Source: Timema cristinae
Taxonomy: Eukaryota > Arthropoda > Insecta > Phasmatodea > Timematidae
Direction of reading: 5' to 3'
NCBI GenBank assembly: GCA_039000515.1
Contig: JBCFYV010000001.1
Location: 63,092,621-63,156,620, forward strand
Length of the DNA stretch: 64,000 bases
Below are positions 1-11,887 of this stretch, piece after piece. The position numbers and the translations under genes are program-made. How positions within the stretch are numbered: position 1 is the first letter of the stretch; each line of letters begins with the position of its first letter. The notes under the pieces were generated by a model. The model saw only the letters and a program-made list of their open reading frames with translations, did no database searches and was not told the DNA's origin.

Positions 1-1560
1 CACTTCCAAGAATTGAATTCTATTCCTAACTGGCTTCATCGAAACAAATATTTGTATGAGTTTATCTATCCTAGGATAGTTGTAGTAATCATAGCTCAAA
101 GCTTTACGTGACTCCTGTAGCCAAACATTTGTTTAAAAATATTGGCACCTCAAGTGAATAGCGAGAGCTAGACATTATTAGATGATAATGTTCCAAGAGT
201 TTGGACCAAATTGGGTTAAATATTGTGTGTAGGCACTATTTTTTCAAAAATAAACGTATGAACAGAACGCGGTGCTAAAGACAAAAAAATTAAGGCATTT
301 TAATTTTGAAATATATAGATCAGTTACTATATAAGTGACTTTTAGAACATAATACAGCCTTTAAAAAAAATGGCTGAAGGAGCACAAATAATTAATTGGA
401 AACCCCGATATGGGTGTATGTGTAGACCAAATTTGTTTAAAATCCTTAAACTAGTTTACATTTTTAAGGTGAAAGTGCAAAACACGTAAGTGACAGAATA
501 TGTAAATGATGCATTATTATTTGTAAATGAAATGGTTATTTAATCAAGACACACCAAACTTAGAAACTCCAATAATTTTAGTCTTAAAAATATTTAATGC
601 CATCATCTCTTGATGTGTTTTCACAATAAACTAATACAGCTTACACATAACATGGAATCGAAAGGAGCCCACACTGTGCTACGGGTATTGTAATTTGGAT
701 GACGTCATCACACTATAGATTTTCGCGCCAAGAAATATTCGCAATGGAAGGATAGAAACTGTTTGTTGAAAACGTGCTGTTACCTCTGTGGGGAAATACA
801 CAATCAATATCCCTCGATGGACAACTATAATTAGAACTTCAACGTACAAGTAGTTCATTTGTATTAATAATGACCATCTAAAAAGGTCACAAATTAAGAT
901 CACGTTCATCCCACAATTACAAAATAATATATCGGAGAATTCCAAATTATTTTAATATATACACAATGTATTCAACGTGGCAGTTTCCCCAACGTATTTA
1001 AATGTCTAGTGCTCAACTCTTGCTTTGTCCGTTATTAAACTTCCATTGTTGGCTATCTTCACTCTCGCCAGTATAGTTGGTTAAATTAATTATATAATTA
1101 CTATTACATTGTATTTTATTTTTTAAAAAAAGCTCCGTATATCTAGGTACTAGTTTTGTGTCAGCAGCATAAAGCTAGTAATATTGCTTTGTTCTGTACG
1201 AGCACTGCGTTGCTTTACTTTAGCTCCCCTTCGCTTTCCGTGCGAGACAACTTGCATTTACGCTCTTTGTATCCACGATACACTATTTTTTCTTAATAAA
1301 AAATATTTTTATGCCGTTTGATTCTATAAGCTATGGACCAAAAAATATTTTGGAAGTAAAACAATTGTGAATCTGACACGTGTAAGAGAGTGTTTTTTTA
1401 GTAGAAGAAAAGTTTTTTATTTTATTTTTATTAATTAGAATCGGCCATTAGTCCGTTGAGTCTGTGGTCAGATCGTTACAACTTGTGAAAGTTCTTTGTA
1501 TGAGCTCGCTGTAACTCGGGTAGGTAAAGTTTGTGTAGTAAAGTGCACTGTATGAGAAAA
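1..1560. other. AT-rich flank; possible Copia 5' LTR/leader, no gene
   Basis: No coding region is recognisable. The stretch lies directly upstream of the Copia gag relic, so part of it may be the element's LTR and leader. A TG-starting segment near 765 with a TATA-like box near 995-1000 would suit an LTR start, but no second LTR copy is visible in the window to prove it, and I could not see a clear primer-binding site. The LTR idea is inference only. Confidence 0.3.
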
Positions 1561-2375
1561 ATGAACGAGTCAACGTCAGTGGCTATATCCCACAAGCTCT
1601 GGAAGCAATTATAATTGTGGAATTATCAGAGGTACATGGTATTGCGTGGAAGAAAATTGATTGGATATGCAACAGAGGTTAAAAAAAAAAAGCTGAGTTC
1701 AATGCGAACGACGGCAAGGCAACGGTCGTTCTTCTTTCATTTTTGGAGAATGAAGAGTCTCTGAACTTTTCGAAATGCATTACACCAAAAGAGATATATG
1801 ACAAGTTTAGTGTCAATCACCAGAAGAAGAGTTAAATGGTGGTAATTTCTCTCCATGAAGAATTTTTTGGTTCACAAATGGGAGAACATGAGCCAGTAAC
1901 AGTGTATGTGTTCAGAGCTATGAAGCCTTTCACTTAAATTGAAGACCACGGGGAAGAACTGTCCGACAACATAAGGATGGTGAGTATCATCAGGGGTCTG
2001 ACACCACGTTAACAAAATTTCAAGACAGTGTGGTATAATATAAGAGAAGGAAGTGACTTGAACAGCTTGCAACGGAAAGAAGACTATCAGAACAGGAAAC
2101 AAAGTGCAAGGCCTGGGACGAGTAATAGCAATAACAAGGACAGCGATTCAATTGATGACCAAAATAAGGTAACAAAGTGTCGTAGTTCAATTGCCACGAG
2201 TCGTCGAAAGTCCAAAGATGAACTTCAAAATCTATTGTCTTCTGAAGATTTTGTTGAAGCCGCAAAATATAAAATAATCAGAGAAGCATACATTCTGCGA
2301 CCACGTGTACAGCAAATGATTGAGGACCATCAAGCCCGTGGTGGTCACTGCTCCGACATGTATAAAATTATATGA
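1561..2375 (+). pseudogene. Copia retrotransposon gag relic
   Basis: Decayed Ty1/Copia gag (UBN2-type capsid region). Reading starts at ATG 1561 (MNESTSVAISHKLW, then a stop) and continues through several stops and frameshifts. Recognisable pieces are ANDGKATVVLLSFLENEE, CITPKEIYDKF, EPVTVYVFRAMK, LSDNIRMVSIIRGLTPR and NFKTVWYNIREGS, the usual order of Copia gag blocks. The last open piece is 2028-2375, whose last ~70 residues match nothing I recognise. The same blocks recur on the minus strand near 14.4-15.0 kb, so this is a dispersed family. Not functional. Confidence 0.8.
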
Positions 2376-3190
2376 TTAGGACATAGTTGGTGAGAAGCAG
2401 ACCTGAAGTGGATTCAGAATCATTCCAACGGTACTAACTAGATTAGCTACACTCAAAGAAGAGACGAGGTTTGTCTCGGTCGGTACACAACCCCAATACC
2501 ACATTAGGGAACACCTCTCACTTGTGAGAAACAGGCATCCCCCCCTCATAAGGACCATATAACCCTCCACAGCGTGAACCATCCAAATCCATCCCTGCTG
2601 GTTGAAAGCTTTTTCGGGGTAGCTAGGGAATAATTATCCCCGACAATTCCTGGACCTTGGAGGGAGGAATTGGTCCCTACTTAATCCCAACGTAAGTGTT
2701 GCTTAAGTTTCCATGGTCGAATCCGGCCGAGTACTCACTGCCAACCACTTAGTGTACGGTTAGTGGGGCCTATAGGCTCCCCACCCCCACTCACATTACT
2801 CTACAAGGATATAGCCAATCAACCCTCATTTGATTGATGGTTGAGACACCCACCTGGCCGAACACGTAAGAACGTAGCTCGGTAACCACCATATAGAGGC
2901 ACCCTGCAGAGATTTTGGGTGAGTAGATCAAAGGCAGGCAGACCCCTCTTTCCTACACTCCCCCAACGGGAGAGTAACCAGGCTGAAGTGGCCCCCACGA
3001 TGAAAGGAGTATACTACGTCTTAGATCAGTTATATAGATCGCACCAACACCGGACCCAGTACTACCCCCACCAGCAGTACAGCAGCCAGGATGGCATGAG
3101 CCTCATTGAAATTGTACAAGAATTGAAAAATTCAATTGCCAGCAAGTCGTGGAAGAAGAGCTTGAACCTCTGGCGGAAAAAAGGCGGAAA
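2376..3190. other. G+C-richer block between Copia gag and RT
   Basis: About 0.8 kb sits where the rest of gag, protease and integrase of Copia should be. It is clearly richer in G+C than its flanks and has C-runs and short inverted motifs around 2765-2805. An open frame at 2919-3194 (91 codons) is proline/glutamine/serine rich and unrecognised. It could be the leader or ORF1 region of another retroelement, or a rearranged piece. No family can be assigned by eye. Confidence 0.4.
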
Positions 3191-3330
3191 TTAGTGTCAC
3201 GACCACCTGAATAAAGTATCGTGACGTGTAAGTGGGTATGCAAAGTCAAGTATATGGTTGGTTCAATTGAAGTGAAAGCAAAATCTCGCTTGGTTGCCAG
3301 AGGTTTCGGTCAGCAAGAAGGAATTGACTA
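3191..3330 (+). pseudogene. Copia RT (RVT_2) fragment interrupted by piggyBac
   Basis: The frame reads VSRPPE, stop, SIVTCKWVCKVKYM, then SRLVARGFGQQEGIDY. This is the canonical start of a Copia RVT_2 domain (CKWVFKVKY...KARLVARGF.QQEGIDY in the family). The homology stops exactly after GIDY at the CCCTCGAG end of the piggyBac element, so the transposon cut the RT gene. The remaining RT is not found on the other side of the piggyBac, where a hAT begins instead. Confidence 0.85.
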
Positions 3331-5988
3331 CCCTCGAGTGTGCGCTGCGCACTGTAATATTAACATAAGCAGGCACGTGGGGTACTTTATACCTCACTTT
3401 ATTTTAATGGTTCTATTAATAAATGTGTGAACGAAATAATTTGTTTATGGTATGTTTTATTTTAATTAGGTCCATCTAAGCCTATTAGATATCTATTGTA
3501 TTAATAACCAAACATATTGATAGTTATCTGTATGTATATAATAAAAAAATAGAAAAAAGCTTGATATTTAGTAAAATATTGTTATGATTGTTTTATGCTT
3601 AGACATTACTGTTATTGGTAAATACTGGTTATTATTTTGCTAATTAATACTCTTACAGATGAAATGTGATTAAAATAACAATACAAATAAAATAATAATG
3701 ATGATTAATCTAAAATGATTACTAAATTTAAAAATATGAAATAAAAAGAATTAAACATTTTTAAGAATCAGAATCAGCTTAATTTATGTAGTTACACTCA
3801 TCCATCACATGTGTATGTTATATGAACGTGATTCTTACATGTATATTGTTTACATGTTCTACATTTTACTGTGGTGCCAACATCTTTTGATCGACCACAT
3901 AACACATACCTTCCTCGTTTCTTTATGGCTAACTTTTTGCCATCATCTTCACGCTTCATAGTACTTTCATACTTTCTGAGAAAGCCTGATAATTCAATTG
4001 GGAGTGACTTGATTTTAGCTCTTTATTCAAGGTGAGGCTTCATCATAATCAAAGCTAGCTTTTTCAAAAATATTCTTCTGCCTGTAAAATTTTGAGATGT
4101 GCATTGATTTGTGCATTGATGCCAGCTATATTTATCAATGAATAAAATACTCTCATAGGCCATCGACGTGCAACATCGTATACACTACACATTTGATCCA
4201 CTGTATATATTCCTCCCTTTGACTTGTAATCCATTATTATATCTGGTTTTTTAGTGTCATCATTGATATTTGGTGAATCATGCATAGTAGATAGTAAAAT
4301 GACCGCCTTGTTTTTCTTGGGCACTTAGAATGTGATAGTCATGTTTTTCTGAAATCCTAATATGGACGAACCCAATTATAGATTTTTATTTGCCTGCAAT
4401 TCATAGGAAATCTCTCTTTTGTCTTTTCTGAGAGTACCAACACAAGTTATTTTATTTTACAAAAGGAGATTTTGCCAAAGGATAGCTGGTATATCAGTTG
4501 TCCACTGTAAGATCTCTATTTGATCATTCAATATCTGAAACCAATCTATTCACAATGCCAATTGACTTATTTGACACTATATACGGGCCTTATTCTTGCT
4601 TAGCACAATACACTTCTAAATTATGAACAAGAAATGTATTTGAGTCACAAATTGCAAACATTTTGATTTCGTATTTTGCATGTTTATTCGGAATATATTG
4701 AACAAAACTGCAGCACCCCCGAAATGCTTCCAGCTTCTCATCAATTGTGACATGAGTATCCATATTATACGTGTTCTTACCATTCAACTCAAAATGCATT
4801 CAAAGATGATTTCATAGCAGCTAGATTATCTATTTTTCTTCGGTCATTTCTTGTATCCTTATTGTCAAATCGTAGAGAACGAGGCAAGAATAAAAATCTC
4901 TTGTAGTTCATACAAGCTCATAGAATCTGTATTCCGGTCCCATCTGAAGCCCATAATTCTTTGACATTAGTGTGATGTCCCTTTTTGATACCAATAAGCT
5001 AAAGACACCCCAATAATGTCATAATCTCAACTCTTGAAGTTTATTTTCCACCCCTGTCCCAAGAATATGGTGCCGTCAATCGTCTTTTGCAATACACATA
5101 TTTGTAAATTTTACTATGTCATCTAACATAACCATACCAATAATTTTATGATATGCCAATATTTCATCTTTTATATCTTTTGCAATAAGTTTGGGACCAG
5201 GAGATACTTTGACTATGTTTTTTCTGTGAATTTTTCCTTTTTTTGAAAAGTCAGTTTTCCTCCAAATACATTCTCTATCTTTTCCGGTAAAATAATCTTC
5301 ATTAGTCCTAGTTTTATTACCTTCATCTGAAGAAATACAATCTTGTTCAGACTCACTATTATGGTCACTTTGAATTAAAATTTCCTCATTTTCATCAGAA
5401 TCAGCGCTATCAATATATTCTTCGTCATCTGACAGCTCCTGCAATATTTTACCAATTTATTCGAGAGCCATCATTCTAAATAAATAATAATTTATTTGAA
5501 TTTTTGTATTTATTAGATTTTGCCAATTCTAAAACCAATTGGTTATAACAGAGTAGTAAATAAAAATGGAATTATTTTTAGGACAAAACAAGATGTAAAT
5601 TCAATAATTATATATTATATAACTTTGAAAGGACTCGAAAACAAGCTTCTTAACCCTATTAAAAATAAAAAACGAAAATACACAACAAATAGTTATCATA
5701 AGCTTGACATAGAAATTTATCATTTATGAAAAATCAATTAGATAAATATATAAACTTACATGACTTGAACGGGTGCGTGGGGTATGCAATAACCCAGTAC
5801 TATACTATTTCATATTCAAATTTCAGACGCACTAATTGATTTCACTGAACATAATAACACCGACCAATTGTCAAAGTCACACTGAAGAAATATATAGAGA
5901 AACACGTCCGCCAGGTGCCTGACAGTACTACCACACACTAAAAAGAAAAAATTGGGGTACTTTATACCCCTGCGCACCCGCTCGAGGG
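3331..5988 (-). mobile_element. piggyBac-type DNA transposon, degraded
   Basis: Ends are inverted: CCCTCGAGTGTGCGC at 3331 against CCCTCGAGCGGGTGCGC read from the right end (5988). A TTAA follows the right end at 5989-5992, the piggyBac target site. The left TTAA has decayed (ACTA). Both ends carry a subterminal near-palindrome GGGGTACTTTATACC. Between them lies a minus-strand piggyBac transposase relic. Length (about 2.66 kb) is normal for an autonomous piggyBac. Confidence 0.85.
3780..5444 (-). pseudogene. piggyBac transposase relic (DDE_Tnp_1_7)
   Basis: Starts at ATG 5444 with the acidic N-terminus (MQELSDDEEYIDSADSDE), which is typical of piggyBac. It continues in broken frames with NYKRFLFLPRSLRFDNKDTR, VTIDEKLEAFRG and QYIPNKHAKYEIKMF. 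Next come LTVDNxYTSYPLAKS and KPDIIMDYKSKGG.YTVDQM with RRWPMRVFYSLINIAGINA. It ends with a C-terminal cysteine-rich finger (RGRYVLCGRSKD...C..C..YTC) near 3800-3920. Catalytic-region aspartates (IDEKL, VDN) are still visible, but stops and frameshifts at about 5075, 4590 and 4325 disable it. Confidence 0.9.
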
Positions 5989-6112
5989 TTAAGAGCAGGG
6001 GTGGCCAGACCGTCGATCGTGAACTAGCGGTACCTCACAACGGCATTTTTGGTAGCTCACATGGGTAATATATTTTGAGCAGCAATACTAATTTATATAC
6101 ATAGTTCCTACA

Positions 6113-6389
6113 TTATTATTAGCACCGCGTCTTACTACCCGTTCGGGTTATACGCACTTAAACTAATGTGTAATGGTAGGGTGATTGTGAGATGAAATGA
6201 AGGACCTACAGTTTAACGTGGAATCCGAACCACGGTGGAGACCTGGCATTCCTCACATTCACAAGATGTCTTGTCAGAGGTGAAGGAAGGGTTTGGTAAT
6301 CAGATAAATCTTTGCTGGGACCGAGGATTGAACCCCGGCCGCCAGCATAGAAGTCTGACACCTTACCCCTAGACAACCAGGTCACCAAC
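6113..6389 (-). repeat. SINE-A copy 1 (tRNA-derived)
   Basis: Minus orientation. The tRNA-like head at the high-coordinate end has A box TGGTTGTCTAGGGG and B box GGGTTCAATCC. The body is about 200 bp and the 3' tail is (TAA)n at the low end. It is flanked by a perfect 13-bp target-site duplication CATAGTTCCTACA (6100-6112 and 6390-6402). The duplicated sequence is the terminal repeat of hAT-B, so this SINE landed in the transposon end. Confidence 0.92.
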
Positions 6390-7370
6390 CATAGTTCCTA
6401 CAGTATTTGTAAATAAATTCTCCCTGACTTTTCCCAGACTTTCCCTGACTATTTTCCCAAGTTCCCTGACCAATTTCTCATAAAATTTCTACTATAACTT
6501 AACGATACTATACATGTGAAAATATTAATTCAAATACATTTATTTTTGCCTCCTCCTCCCCTACAGACGACCTTGCCTCACCTCTCATGGAAGAATAAGA
6601 ACGCAGACGTCTTGCCAATCAGTTCAGGGAAAATGATGGAAAAAATAATTAAATATGTCTAACCCTATCAAAAATGTTGTAACAAATTTGATTCACTTTG
6701 GTATCATGTGCAGAAATACATACTAAATAACAGGCCATTAAGAACACACTAAAAAGTTTTGTATCATTACAGTCTTATTTTACTTAAACTGTACATATCC
6801 TGAACTGAATAGCTCACAACAGGAGGAACTGTGTCTGCTATCATATTATTCATGACTCAAGTCAATTTTCTTTTTATTAAAATTATCAAAAGTCATGCAA
6901 TAAGATACTATGCTATATTTAATAAAGTGAAGCTTGTTTCTTCTTCAGTTCTTGCAACTCCACTTCTATTGCTTCTCGTTTCTCTTCGGTTGCCATCATT
7001 AATTTTTTTCTTTTTCCTTCTAAATCTTTAGCTTGTATATCTCATTTCCTCTTTTCTGCCTTCTTCTAGTCTTCTTCACTTCTTTCCTGCTTCTTCATCT
7101 CCAAATATTCATGATAGCGTTTCCGAGCACCTCTCTCGTAAGCCAACATCTTTTTGCTAATGTGTATGTTTTTAATCCCTCCTGCTTCTTGTATCTCATC
7201 ATGAATGTGACGCTGTGCAGTGACTGTTTTTTCATGCATATTTTCAACCAGTAAAGATTTATTGACTGAAAAAAACCTTCAACAGTTGCATTCCCTTGCG
7301 ACAAGACAAGGCAAATCTTTATTACTTCCCAAAGATGTTTGTAGTTTGCATCTCCTATTAGAAAGCTACC

Positions 7371-9249
7371 TTAAATAGTGTCAGGTCCTAGTTCATCACT
7401 AAACTGATCACAAAGAAAAAATATTTCTTGAAGCTGAAATTTTTCTAGGTTGCAAAAATGCAAGTATTCTTTCTTGGCATTTTCAGCCAAAACATCATTT
7501 ATGATGATGGCATGATTGAGTTCCTCCAAAAGAAAAGAAAATCTCTTCTGGCCCAGTTGAGGTGAATGTTGAATAACACAATGATCCAATGAAGACAAAC
7601 CTCTCTCAGTTTTCTGTTTTAAGGGACTTCTTTCTTGTAATTTTACAATCATGGTGGTTAACATACTGTGGCACTCGTATATAAGTTCTAGTTTTTGTCT
7701 TTCTGTTACTGTGATTGCAGTTTCTCTTAACAAACGTTTTGTTGCAAACCCTACATCAATATTTTTGCTAAGGATCAAATTTTCTGATTTTTTGTGCCGT
7801 TAGACAGTAACTTTGGACCCGTGCACTTCATCAGATAAAGTTTCACGCAACGATTCATAAGGTATCTTAGAAGTTTCTCTACAGCTTCAAAAAGATATGG
7901 AGTCATTTGTTTTGATGACATTTATCTGAAATTGTCTTGCAAAAAGCTAGTTTACTTTTTAGGAATGGATCATAGGCTGCTCTTTTCAGTGTCTCTACAG
8001 GTTTTGTTTTAGGAAGTTTTGCTTCTTTGAGAAACTTAACAACATAGTCCTAATTTGTAATGCCCTTTGAAAGCACTTGGCATTCTCTAACCACCACACA
8101 CCACAGAACTTCAATGGAAAAGATGCACATCCTGTCAACTGGATAACAATGCTCGACGAGCTGGAGAGTCAGTGAACAGGTAGTACATGTGACACAATAA
8201 GCTACTTATATCCCAATCAACAGACTCCACTCAAGGAACCATGAACAACATGAAGCCCACATGTTCCCAGATTTATCAAACTACATACTTCATTGTCTGT
8301 GACAGATTTTATGTGCTCCTGAAGAAGTGTTATAAACTTTAAATTGACATTTAGGCCATCCATTAACACTTGTATCAACTTAGAGAGTGGAAGAGGAGAA
8401 ATACCATACAGAAAATGCTTTAGTAATTCTTCAGCGGTGCTCCTATCGAAAAACACACTGTTTAAGTAACGACTGATGACTTTATGATTTTCCTTGTCCC
8501 AGAATCTTATTACAATGTCCATTTGTCCTCTTTGTATAACTTTATTCAACGCTTCATCAAAATAAATTACAAAGTTGTTACATGATTTTAGGCGGTCCAG
8601 TAAATGTTTATGAAAGAATGGAGCCAAGCCATGCACAATGAAGTATGCAGCCTTATCTCCACCAAGGGTAAAGGCATTGGCAATGGAACACTCGGGAAAC
8701 ATCAACTGAAAAATTGTACTTAAATTATTGCACGAATTGAAAAACATTTTTTTCTAAACAACTTGCATAGCCCAAATTACTTCCGCCCAAGTTATATAAT
8801 CTTTTATAACAAAAGTGTTAGGGTTTCTTCGAGGCACTACACTAATTTCACTTTTGGCAACAGCTTCCTTCTGCGGCTTCACGATTTTCGATGAAACAGA
8901 AAAACTCTTCGAGTAACCAGCCGAATCACCACTAGGTAGAATGTCTTTGTGTGCCAGAGATTCTGTTGAAACAGAGGAGCTCGATGAACCTGAATCACTT
9001 GACTTTTCTGAGAAAAAAGTCAACAGAGAGCGTTGATTTGTCAAAGTTTCAAGAGTTTTGATATGAGTTGGTCCTTTTGAATGGGAAGCTAATGCTTGCT
9101 TTCCCATATTACTTAGGTTTATATTTTTTTTGCACACTTTACAAAATGCCTGCAACTTATTACTTTCAACGCCACTGATCCAGTATGATAATTCAGAAAA
9201 TGCTCTGGGCTTAGCCAGAGCTGGTTAAAAACTCTTTTTTGTTAGACAT
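7371..9249 (-). pseudogene. hAT-B transposase relic with BED zinc finger
   Basis: Read on the minus strand from ATG 9249 (MSNKKEF, then a frameshift), then AKPRAFSELSYWISGVESN and a BED finger (FCKVCKKN...LASHSKGPTH). Next comes the catalytic core at 8747-8217: FVIYFDEALNKVIQRGQMDI, VIRFWDKENHKVISRYLNS, LPLSKLIQVLMDGLNVN and TCGLHVVHGS. This order fits a widespread animal hAT transposase group. The C-terminal part at 7778-7371 is helical (SLDHCVIQHSPQLGQKRF). A 1-nt shift near the start and stops around 8750 and 7800-8200 make it non-functional. Confidence 0.85.
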
Positions 9250-9883
9250 TGGTGGTGTAGCCGAATCAGTCCTGATTCACTGTATCCAACGATAACGATG
9301 CCAAACCTTGAACAAGAACAAAAAAAAATTGATCCCTAAAGTTAAAAGATTGGTCATGTGTAGGCCAGGAGATTTCTGCGTTCATCTTCTGAAATAAAAT
9401 GCTACCAAATTTTGTGTTACAGCAAGTTTGAGCATGGTAAGTGTCCCTCAGCTTTCTTGATTGGGGCAGTGGTTTGTGACGCAGTAAATACGAACAATAT
9501 GTTCGTTGTTTTTATCTAAGTGTGACATGAACTGTCATTTCCCTGACTTTACCTTGCCTTTTTAAAGCTTCCCTGACTTTCCCTGACTATTTTTTTCCTC
9601 TGACTTTCCCTGACTTTCCAGACGTAGGAACCCTTATATATGACTTACGAAATTCATCGCCCCAAGCTACAAGTGACATGCTGGGCTGGTGGAAGGGATT
9701 ACAACAACAGTTTTGTCTCGGGAGCGGCTCTGAGATTTCTCGGTTTTATGTACTCACGCTCTGTATTGTCAAATCACAAATGCTGCGAATGCTCTATAGT
9801 TGTTTCATAGTCACTTATTTCTCCAAGTTTTTGATTTTAGTGTAGGCTGTACGTATTTTTTTTAAATTGTGCTATAAATTTAT

Positions 9884-11058
9884 AATGAATGCAAATAAAA
9901 AACAAAAAACTTATCACTTACATTCAGAATGGTAGGAGAAATACATTTTCACGGAAGTCAAGGGAAAAAGTGTTTGTTTACTGTGCAATGCAAGTGTATC
10001 TATAGGTAAAAAAAGGTTATATAGAACGACATTATAAAACAATTCATTCGGCGATAGACAAAGATTCCCCGATTAAATACGGCTTCAAGAAAAGAGAAAG
10101 TGAAACTGTTAAAAAATCTGCAAAGTGGACAACAGTTTTTACTAAATATACAGCTAAAATAAAGCTCCCACTCTCACTTCTTACCAGGTATCCCAAATCA
10201 CTGCTTAAAAAGCCTTACTAAGATGGTGAAATAATAAAAGAAGCATTTTTAGAGGCTGAAGGTGCATTATTTGACCACTTTAAAAATAAAGATTACATAA
10301 TATCTGAGCAATAGTCTTATTTTTCAAAGAACGTGATGCACACTATCCCGAACTTTAAGATTTTGAGTGGCTGCGGGACTTTAATCTCTCACTAAACGTC
10401 ACAGAAATACTCAATGGAGTAAACCTCAACATTCTGGGCAGGGACAAGGATTTAGGGTGGATGATATCTGATGTACAAGTGTTTTCTAAAAAACTTGAAC
10501 TCTGGGAGAATAAGCTCAGCCGAGGAGACTTCGAACATTTCCCCTGTTTGAAGGATAAGTTGGATAATGAAAGAAATCTCGAGCCCTATTCTGGAGAAAT
10601 CACACTGAAATAATATCCAAATTGAGAGCAGAGTTTCAACAGCAGCTCAGTGATTTCAAAAAGTTGAGCTTCTAGCACAGTTGGTTTCATCTCCTTTTAT
10701 AGACATTGGCCATGAAATCTTATCAAATTGTGTAACACAACATTTTCAGGAAGATGGCCCTTTATTAGAAATTGAGTTAATAGCTTTTCAAAGTTTATCA
10801 TTGAAGAGTGTTTAAAGTTTTGGATATGTATGACCTTTTGTATCGAAGGAAAAATATCGAGTTCTAGTTCGTATTGCAGTCCGAGTGAAGGTGTTGTTCT
10901 GCTCAAATTATGTGTATGAATTCTCATTTTCAAATTTTAAAGTTGTGAAAAACAAATAAAGAAGCAGACTCACAGATAACTATTCGAATGGAAGATACAA
11001 GCTACTTACCTAACATTAAACAAATTGTGGATGAAAGTGAATGCCATTCTTCTCAGTA
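9884..11058 (+). pseudogene. hAT-A transposase relic, internally deleted
   Basis: ATG 9884 opens MNANKKQKTYHLHSEW, stop, EKYIFTEVKGKSVCLLCN, a BED-type finger of the kind seen in GTF2IRD2/Charlie8-like hAT proteins. It continues with DKDSPIKYGFKKRESETVKK and FLEAEGALFDHFKNKDYI. The next recognisable block is NVTEILNGVNLNILGRDKD, then LGWMISDVQVFSKKLELWEN and GDFEHFPCLKD. The C-terminus is KVVKNK(Y)RSRLTDN and ends ...VDESECHSSQ with TAA near 11058. The central catalytic region is absent, so this is a deletion derivative with additional stops. Confidence 0.8.
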
Positions 11059-11290
11059 AGAGTAAGTTATAGGCCTACACCAAGTATTTTTATATTAAAT
11101 TTAATTTCGCTTTAAAAATGAATAATCATTATAATTACATTTTTATATTATTTGAATTACAGTAATGAAACCAAGCTAAAGAACCCACCTCCGTTTGTAT
11201 ACAGTTGTTGTGTTATTTTTGTACAGGTAACAGTAATGACAAATTTTAATCTGGGTAGCTCGCGAAACAATGGGACATTTTAAAGTAGCT

Positions 11291-11522
11291 CCCATACCTA
11301 ATGATTTTGTACACCCTGATAAGGAGTTGATTTCCCCTGTGGTCCGATATGAATCTGTGAGAATCATGTGCATTGTAAGAGAAATACCATGTCAGGGCAC
11401 CCACCAAAGTGACATGACACATGATCTAGCAGTAACATGGCAAAATATGAGTGACAATACTCACGTATGATTGAAACCACACCGGGATGATATAGGAGCA
11501 ATTCATTTAGTAATAATGCCTG
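11291..11522. other. Unassigned spacer
   Basis: Between the decayed 3' end of hAT-A and the Harbinger relic. A 66-codon open frame (11270-11470, +) overlaps it but starts inside hAT-A sequence and resembles nothing I know. I do not call it a gene. Confidence 0.3.
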
Positions 11523-11760
11523 CCTCTAATGATGAAGGTGCTTTGGTCTTTTTTTGCTAGCAAATTTAAAACAAAACATTGTGCCTTCGACGTTTATAAA
11601 AAGTTAAATATGTATCCAGAAAAATTTATGTCATTTTACAGAAAGGGTAATGAAACATTTCATTTATTACAAAGAAAAATTGAACCTGGAATTTTAAAAC
11701 AAGATACTTTAAAGCTTGTGTGAAACTTAAAAAAGTCTTTAAACAACTCTAAGGCAAGTA
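11523..11760 (+). pseudogene. PIF/Harbinger transposase N-terminal fragment
   Basis: The frame from about 11523 reads VYKKLNMYPEKFMSFYRKGN, ETFHLLQRKIEPGILKQDT. This is the N-terminal block of insect Harbinger transposases (.EKF..FYRM...F..LL..IEP.I.KQDT). It stops at 11721. No DDE domain follows in the next kilobase. An antisense BESS-domain ORF begins 165 bp downstream, the same arrangement as in the better-preserved Harbinger at 56-59 kb. Confidence 0.7.
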
Positions 11761-11887
11761 TACATTTTTATAAACAATAAAAACTGTAATTGGTGTGAAA
11801 ATATATTTTTAGTAAAGATTCTTATGTATAAATAACACAAAAGTACTTAAAAAGGGACATAAAACAACGTATTTCAAGAGTAGTGCA

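Larger units (their letters stand above)
6101..9633 (-). mobile_element. hAT element B inserted in hAT-A
   Basis: Ends are TAGTTCCTAC (6102) and its inverted partner GTAGGAACCC (right end 9633), with TCCCTGACTTTTCCC-type subterminal repeats at both ends (6420-6480 and 9538-9622). The flanks TTATATAC (6093-6100) and TTATATAT (9634-9641) form an 8-bp hAT target-site duplication with one mismatch. The host sequence on both sides is hAT-A. Minus-strand transposase relic inside. Confidence 0.85.
5996..11290 (+). mobile_element. hAT element A (GTF2IRD2-like), with nested hAT-B and SINE
   Basis: Begins CAGGGGTGGCCAGACC at 5996, a typical hAT terminal repeat, four bases after the piggyBac TTAA. The 5' non-coding part is split by hAT-B (6101-9633). 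The transposase remnant follows at 9884-11058. Near 11250-11290 short GTAGCTCGCG/AAGTAGCTCCC motifs echo the GGTAGCTCAC of the 5' end, but the right terminal repeat itself is missing. The right boundary is therefore approximate. Confidence 0.7.

Noticed and set aside
765..1440. Copia 5' LTR
   Set aside because: Position and a TATA-like box fit, but without a second LTR or a clear primer-binding site it is not supportable as a feature of its own.
6113..6389. tRNA gene suggested by A and B boxes at the SINE-A head
   Set aside because: The same head recurs in dispersed copies with target-site duplications and a body plus tail; no functional cloverleaf is intact. It is a SINE.
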